DNA of 10,922 bases, from the NCBI GenBank assembly GCA_003230795.1, contig QIGM01000585.1, forward strand, positions 1 to 10,922, in the 5' to 3' direction. Positions 6,874 through 10,922 of the stretch are shown here, in pieces (positions within the stretch are counted from its first letter, which is position 1; each line of letters begins with the position of its first letter). The stretch is from a bacterium (GTDB lineage Bacteria > Bdellovibrionota_C > UBA2361 > SZUA-149). A program made the translations under genes and the position numbers. Below the pieces are notes generated by a model, which worked only from the letters and a program-made list of their open reading frames with translations, did no database searches and had not been told where the DNA came from.

Positions 6874-7950
6874 GTGAGCGACCAAAGCGAATCAGACACC
6901 GAAGAACAAATAGCAGATGCCGATGTTACCGGCGTGAGCGAGGACGAGTTTGAGTCACGACTCGGCGATGAGATTCGTGAAGCTGGGGAGTTGCTCGCGA
7001 GCGATGGAGATACGCCAGACGGAGGCCCTGACCGGGGCTGGCAAACGGCTGCCGCGATAGTAGAAAAAGTAAAGCCTGTTCCTTGGTTACTGTGGGTGCA
7101 GATTCGTAGCGTGTATGGATCTTCTGAGAAGTTGGGAAACCCAAGCCCTCAAACTTTTTCCAATATTCGAAATCTTATTCTCCAAGCAGCTCAGGATGAA
7201 AACCTGGTTGATGAGGGACACGCGCTAAACGAGTTTTCAACTTTAACAGAGGCGGTAGATGCGCTTGGTGTAGATGTGGCCGCATCGGTTTGTCTAATGC
7301 ACGCAGTGTGTCGTCGTGTTGCCATCGGGGTGAGTGAGCGTGTTTGGCGTCCAATTGTTGATGACGCCCTACTGCGAGCGAGTATCGGCTATCAAGTAGG
7401 TGACCTTGCGCCGAACATTGGGCGCGGCAGGGGAATGCTTGCCGGCTTTGCTGGTCGCTGCGGTTTAGCCGTTCAGATAGCGTCTGGACCAGTTGAGCAC
7501 GCGCAAAAAGCCCTTAGTGGTCTTGCGTCCGGTGTTGAGATTGGAAAAGTCTGTCGTGACGTTTATGGCTGTGACCCTCTCCAAGTTACCGCGCTTACGC
7601 TAATTGCTGGGGGCTGTAGTCGAGACATTGCAATGGGTATAGCAGCGTATCATTCGGGAGAGAGTAAGATTCCTTCCGGAACAGAACAATACCGCTGGTT
7701 ACGTTTGTTCGGAGCAATCGAACGAATTCGTATGGGCGCGCAAGACGAGATTACTGAAGAAGAGTGGGCACTATTGGAAATGCCTCGCGCGGCACAGGTT
7801 GAGCTTGAAAAGCGTGTTCGCACCACTCAGCGACGTGGTCATGGATGGCGTTGGATCACGCAGTCACTCTCAGAGCTCGGTGGAGATGACGGGCTGCCTC
7901 GGTCGCCAGAAGACATTCGTGCCGCTCGTGAGAAAAGAGAGGCAAAATGA
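6874..7950 (+). CDS. Divergent HDOD-like domain protein
   Basis: The 358-residue cytoplasmic protein has an acidic, disordered-looking N-terminus (1-55), a helical core (about 60-265) and a charged C-terminal tail rich in Arg/Glu. The core follows the order of HDOD domains: TLTEAVDALGVDVAASVCLM (123-142) resembles the helix of HDOD proteins that reads SIxxAIxLLGLxxVRxLAL; GMLAGFAGRCG (187-197) sits where AGLLHDIG is expected; and YGCDPLQVTALTLIAGG (231-247) matches the FGxDHAExGAxLLxxWG pattern. The HD metal residues are absent, as is usual in HDOD. HDOD proteins act as non-enzymatic signalling modules. A GTG start at 6874 follows GAAGGA (6861-6866) with seven bases between. The last codons overlap the kinase start by four bases (ATGA), so the two are translationally coupled and probably work together. 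The family call is by pattern only. Confidence 0.6.
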   Translation: MSDQSESDTEEQIADADVTGVSEDEFESRLGDEIREAGELLASDGDTPDGGPDRGWQTAAAIVEKVKPVPWLLWVQIRSVYGSSEKLGNPSPQTFSNIRNLILQAAQDENLVDEGHALNEFSTLTEAVDALGVDVAASVCLMHAVCRRVAIGVSERVWRPIVDDALLRASIGYQVGDLAPNIGRGRGMLAGFAGRCGLAVQIASGPVEHAQKALSGLASGVEIGKVCRDVYGCDPLQVTALTLIAGGCSRDIAMGIAAYHSGESKIPSGTEQYRWLRLFGAIERIRMGAQDEITEEEWALLEMPRAAQVELEKRVRTTQRRGHGWRWITQSLSELGGDDGLPRSPEDIRAAREKREAK

Positions 7951-9626
7951 GCACGACACAAGCGCATGTCTCTTTCCCGAAGGGAACGCTCATCGCGAGT
8001 AGATACGAGGTCGTTGGGCGACTTGGCTCTGGTGGAATGGGTTTAGTGCTTGAGGTAGTTGATCGTGCTCTTGAGAACGAAACTATTGCGCTCAAAATGC
8101 TCTATCCGGAGATGTCTAGAGATAAAACTCAGTTTGCTCGTTTCCGAAACGAGGTTTTAATTTCACGAAAACTCGCGCATCCCAATATTGTGCGTCTCTA
8201 CGATTTTGGCGCGGCAGCTAAAGGCTACTATTACATCTCTATGGAGTATGCCAGCGGTGGTAGTCTCGGGCAGCGTATCCGCGATATGCGGGATGAGCCT
8301 CTGCCATTTGATGAGAAGATAAGAATTCTATTTGAGGTAGCTCAGGGTCTCTCTGGAGCGCATCGTCAAGGTGTGGTGCACAGAGACTTGAAGCCTGACA
8401 ATATTCTGCTCGCGGAGGATGGTTCCGTTAAGCTGACTGACTTTGGACTTGCTCGCTCGCTTGGTGTTGATAAGGGATTTACAAATACTGGCGAGACGGT
8501 TGGAACTCCCTTCTATATGGCTCCAGAGCAGTTGCGTGGTGAGAAAGCAGATCAAAGAGCAGATATCTATTCGCTTGGCATACTTGCGTTTGAATTAGCT
8601 ACAGGTGTGCGTCCGTTTGTGGACGACGACTACATGACGCTTGCGCGCATGCACTTTGTTGATCCTCTACCAAAAATCGTGACGAAGGGTTCCGGTATTC
8701 CGCGATGGTTTGAGAGCTTTCTAGCAAAATGTTGTGAAAAGAACTGTGAGGATCGTTTCCAAACAGTTGATGAGGTCTCACAAGTTCTCTACGGGAGACT
8801 TCCCGCGACTAAAAGAGAACGATACGGCACGGTGATTGCGACTACAGGCGGTAGTACTGCTACCGATGTTCGCAAGGTCATCATACGTCAAGTTACGGCT
8901 GCCTCTGTTCTTCTTCTTGCCCTATTTGTCGCCCTTACGCTGATTCGAGAAAATTCGGCGTTGAAACAGGAAGTCGCAGGAGTTTTGTTTAAGGCTAGAA
9001 ATGCGACAGGGATTGACGTCAGCGCATTTGAAGGAGCCATCGAAGGGCAGCTTGCTAGTAGTGATTTTTTCCCGAGCATTGTTGCCGGTCGCGCCCGCGC
9101 TGTCGAGCAGCTGCTTGCCTCGGGTGAATCTGCGAGCGCAGTTGATTCCACAGGAACTCCTGCATTAGTTCTAGCCGTTCGTGCGAAGCATTTTCAAATT
9201 GTGACACTACTTTTGGAGCGAGGTGCTGATCCAAATGCTTTCGATCCGCAGGGGCGAAGTGCTGTGATGTATGCTGCAAAAGAGGGAGTAGCAATTATGA
9301 TCTCGCCGCTCGTGCAGTACGGGGCAAGCGTTGGTCTTAAAGATAAGGCGCATGGTGGAACTCCTTTGCTTATCGCGGCGCGAAATGCGCAATGGGAGGC
9401 CGTCGCCATACTGCTTTCTCTTGGCGCAGATTCAGACGCTCAAGACTCTAAGGGATTTACCGCACTTCATTGGGCTGTTAAAAACGAAGATCAGGTTATA
9501 GCCAAGCGCTTAGTAGATGCGGGCGCAGCACTACTTCCTGACAAATCCGGACGCACTCCACTTCAGCTAGCTCGGAAGAATAAGTCTGCCGTATATTCTC
9601 TAATTCGAGACTATGCTGCGAAGTAG
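7947..9626 (+). CDS. Transmembrane Ser/Thr protein kinase with ankyrin repeats
   Basis: The 559-residue protein has a complete Hanks-type kinase domain at about 20-285. It has a glycine loop GSGGMG (27-32), ATP-anchoring Lys50 (ALK), C-helix Glu69, HRDLKPDN with catalytic Asp147, Lys149 and Asn152, DFG Asp165, an activation segment with several Thr (T179, T181, T184, T187), APE (192-194) and F-helix Asp206. All catalytic residues are present, so activity is expected. One membrane span lies at about 316-333. After it, about 375-559 hold five to six ankyrin repeats (for example VTLLLERGADPNAFD, GFTALHWAVKNED). The kinase would be cytoplasmic and the ankyrin part outside the inner membrane. It overlaps the upstream HDOD-like gene by ATGA, with GAGAGG (7937-7942) as ribosome-binding site. 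The substrate and ligand are unknown. Confidence 0.95.
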   Translation: MSTTQAHVSFPKGTLIASRYEVVGRLGSGGMGLVLEVVDRALENETIALKMLYPEMSRDKTQFARFRNEVLISRKLAHPNIVRLYDFGAAAKGYYYISMEYASGGSLGQRIRDMRDEPLPFDEKIRILFEVAQGLSGAHRQGVVHRDLKPDNILLAEDGSVKLTDFGLARSLGVDKGFTNTGETVGTPFYMAPEQLRGEKADQRADIYSLGILAFELATGVRPFVDDDYMTLARMHFVDPLPKIVTKGSGIPRWFESFLAKCCEKNCEDRFQTVDEVSQVLYGRLPATKRERYGTVIATTGGSTATDVRKVIIRQVTAASVLLLALFVALTLIRENSALKQEVAGVLFKARNATGIDVSAFEGAIEGQLASSDFFPSIVAGRARAVEQLLASGESASAVDSTGTPALVLAVRAKHFQIVTLLLERGADPNAFDPQGRSAVMYAAKEGVAIMISPLVQYGASVGLKDKAHGGTPLLIAARNAQWEAVAILLSLGADSDAQDSKGFTALHWAVKNEDQVIAKRLVDAGAALLPDKSGRTPLQLARKNKSAVYSLIRDYAAK

Positions 9627-9627
9627 C

Positions 9628-9657
9628 AATTAGTTTGCCGTGGCCTGTCTACTAATT
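9628..9657. repeat. Weak inverted repeat after the kinase gene
   Basis: AATTAGT (9628-9634) and ACTAATT (9651-9657) are reverse complements around a 16-base loop that contains a small GCC/GGC pairing. It sits directly after the kinase stop codon, between convergent genes. It may help end transcription, but the stem is AT-rich and no T tract follows. Confidence 0.3.
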
Positions 9658-9678
9658 AATCCGAAATCTGCTCAGACC

Positions 9679-10263
9679 CTAGGGTTTTGAGAAGCTGCCA
9701 ATTATTTCGTTCATTACAAATCCTGCTCCTATAGCTATTGTACCCCCGATGAGTATTGCAGGTGCGCTGGCTATGCCTAAGCCAGCCACAGCAGCGCCAG
9801 CGCCAATACCTATCGCGGTATTGATGGAGCTACGTAGTACGCTATGGCTCACCGCTGCCATGGTTTTTTCATAGGTAGTGGAACCCGCTTTATGCTCATC
9901 GCTAAACTGGCCCAATACAGAGGTAACACCGAACACCGCGTCAGCTGCCTGAATTCCAAACCGTGATATAGGCCCGCGAACTGAGTCGAAGGTATCAGCG
10001 ATGGCACTATAGAATTGAGTTTTCTCTAATACCTCAGGGGCAGCACCAAAATCAGTTCCAGGCTTTGATGGGCTAAATCGTTCGCTGAAATCCGCAAGAA
10101 AATCCAAAGCAGTTTCTGAGTACCCATTAAGCTGTTCGCTAAAGCTTTGCTCTTGTGCTGGGAAATTGTTCACAGGAATCTGTAAAGGCTGAGGCTGAGG
10201 TTGGGGCTGAGGAATTGGATTCCATTCGAATGGTAAGGGCTGGTTATTGCTTACTGAGAGCAT
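9679..10263 (-). CDS. Unknown protein, Pro-Gln tract and hydrophobic glycine-rich C-terminus
   Basis: The 194-residue protein lacks a signal peptide. Residues 16-30 hold a Pro-Gln tract (PIPQPQPQPQP). The middle (40-145) is amphipathic and helical. Residues 149-187 are a long hydrophobic Gly/Ala-rich segment with GxxxG-like spacing (AIGIGAGAAVAGLGI, then ILIGGTIAIGAGFV), broken by an Ala-Pro near 167-169. This could form one or two membrane helices. The layout recalls secreted or polymorphic toxin-like proteins and pore-forming segments, but I cannot name a family, and a structural or membrane-associated role is equally open. The ATG at 10263 is strongly supported by GGAGG (10270-10274 on the minus strand) six bases upstream. 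It is convergent with the kinase gene and follows the partial gene on the same strand by 112 bases. There is no obvious adjacent immunity gene. Confidence 0.75.
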   Translation of the reverse strand: MLSVSNNQPLPFEWNPIPQPQPQPQPLQIPVNNFPAQEQSFSEQLNGYSETALDFLADFSERFSPSKPGTDFGAAPEVLEKTQFYSAIADTFDSVRGPISRFGIQAADAVFGVTSVLGQFSDEHKAGSTTYEKTMAAVSHSVLRSSINTAIGIGAGAAVAGLGIASAPAILIGGTIAIGAGFVMNEIIGSFSKP

Positions 10264-10375
10264 GAGAGACCTCCAGACTACGATTAGTACGTTAAGAATT
10301 GGCGAATTAACTACGCCTTAAAAGGAGCAACGTGCCCTCTTGTTCTACTTATCGCTGGAATCGGTGGTTTGTTGC

Positions 10376-10922
10376 TTAGGAAGGTGGAGAAGAGAAAGCT
10401 CGGTGGCCAACGACATCTCGTTCATTCATCTCTATCTTGGTGTGAGACAGGCGAAGTGTCTTTCGACCGAGCATTAGGTCAAACGGAAACGTCAGTGGCA
10501 AATTGAAGCTCGATGTTACTCGAGTTCGTGTCTCGCCTTCGTCACTAATGTGGATTTCAGCACATGCGGAGTCTTCCTCTAGGCACTGCTCACTCAAACT
10601 AGCAAAGGGTAAGATTCGTCTGATTTCAGCAAAGCCTCGATCTTTCGCTAATTGATAATCGGTGGATTCTGAAGTCTCTCCGTAGGCAATACTCTCAAAG
10701 CGTTCCTTGCATTTGACGTAAGTTCCGTCACGACAAGCTAAAGGTTCCTCCGTATGGACGCCAAGTGATACAAATTCCGCATCATCACTTAAGCGCAGTT
10801 CGCAGCTTGTGCGGGTAGGTGTGCAGGCAGGTAGGTCGAGAGACGCAGCCTCGGCTTTGCTCATGCGCCCTAGATAGCGCACACCAATTAGTCGCGGCTC
10901 AGGAATCGATACTGCGTAGTTC
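10376..10922 (-). CDS. Partial gene, weakly TadE-like, cut by right edge
   Basis: The frame is open from the right edge to its stop at 10376. A GTG at 10882 is only an internal candidate, because upstream codons in the same frame (reading NYAVSIPEPRLIG, 10883-10921) continue without a stop and look like coding sequence. The visible part, about 181 residues, has four or more Cys (ACTPTRTSC, LACRDGTYVKC, EQCLEEDSAC), which suggests disulfides and an extracytoplasmic location. The end, VTSSFNLPLTFPFDLMLGRKTLRLSHTKIEM, recalls the C-terminal pattern of TadE/TadG-type pilus-associated proteins (V-x-V-x-Y-x-x-P ... P ... L-x-L-x-A). The N-terminal membrane anchor expected for that family would lie outside the window. 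The family call is weak; the gene itself is likely real. Confidence 0.65.
   Translation of the reverse strand, partial: NYAVSIPEPRLIGVRYLGRMSKAEAASLDLPACTPTRTSCELRLSDDAEFVSLGVHTEEPLACRDGTYVKCKERFESIAYGETSESTDYQLAKDRGFAEIRRILPFASLSEQCLEEDSACAEIHISDEGETRTRVTSSFNLPLTFPFDLMLGRKTLRLSHTKIEMNERDVVGHRAFSSPPS

Noticed and set aside
10333..10380. GTG mini-ORF of 15 codons after AAGGAG on the plus strand
   Set aside because: The ribosome-binding site is good, but the ORF is very short, lies between two minus-strand genes and ends at the neighbour's stop. Chance is more likely.

Overview
The window (10,922 bases, roughly balanced base composition) looks like ordinary, gene-dense bacterial chromosome. 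A lipoprotein signal peptide, a methylerythritol-phosphate pathway enzyme (IspG), transmembrane Ser/Thr protein kinases and frequent GTG/TTG starts suggest a Gram-negative bacterium with eukaryote-like kinase signalling. From memory, the IspG C-terminus resembles the form I associate with Planctomycetes and relatives. Myxobacteria-like or other kinase-rich lineages are also possible, and I cannot place the organism further from sequence alone.

Left part (1-1577): a possible tail of a plus-strand gene runs off the left edge. It is followed by a small minus-strand lipoprotein, an intergenic 16-bp tandem repeat array, a small acidic plus-strand protein of unknown function, and a minus-strand protein that looks like a strongly degenerate orotate phosphoribosyltransferase (PyrE family). 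A divergent promoter region separates the last gene from ispG.

Centre (1841-6602): ispG (MEP isoprenoid pathway) is the one clear housekeeping gene. Next comes a large 874-residue membrane protein whose N-terminal half is a pseudokinase: the catalytic loop reads HGHIISSN where an active kinase has HRDLKPxN. It is followed by a charged linker, one membrane span and a long helical, HEAT-like C-terminal half. A minus-strand SprT-like zinc metalloprotein gene converges on it. Between the two lies a perfect 48-bp inverted repeat with a 2-nt loop, which also supplies the stop codon of the SprT-like gene.

Right part (6874-10922): a translationally coupled pair (ATGA overlap) encodes a divergent HDOD-like protein and an intact Ser/Thr kinase with one membrane span and C-terminal ankyrin repeats. 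Converging on it are a small minus-strand protein with a Pro-Gln tract and a Gly/Ala-rich hydrophobic C-terminus, and a minus-strand gene cut by the right edge that weakly resembles TadE-type pilus proteins.

The most interesting theme is signalling. The window holds one active kinase and one dead kinase of the same overall plan (cytoplasmic kinase fold, one membrane span, repeat domain predicted outside the inner membrane), plus an HDOD-like partner overlapping the active one. A shared pathway is an inference from architecture and proximity only.
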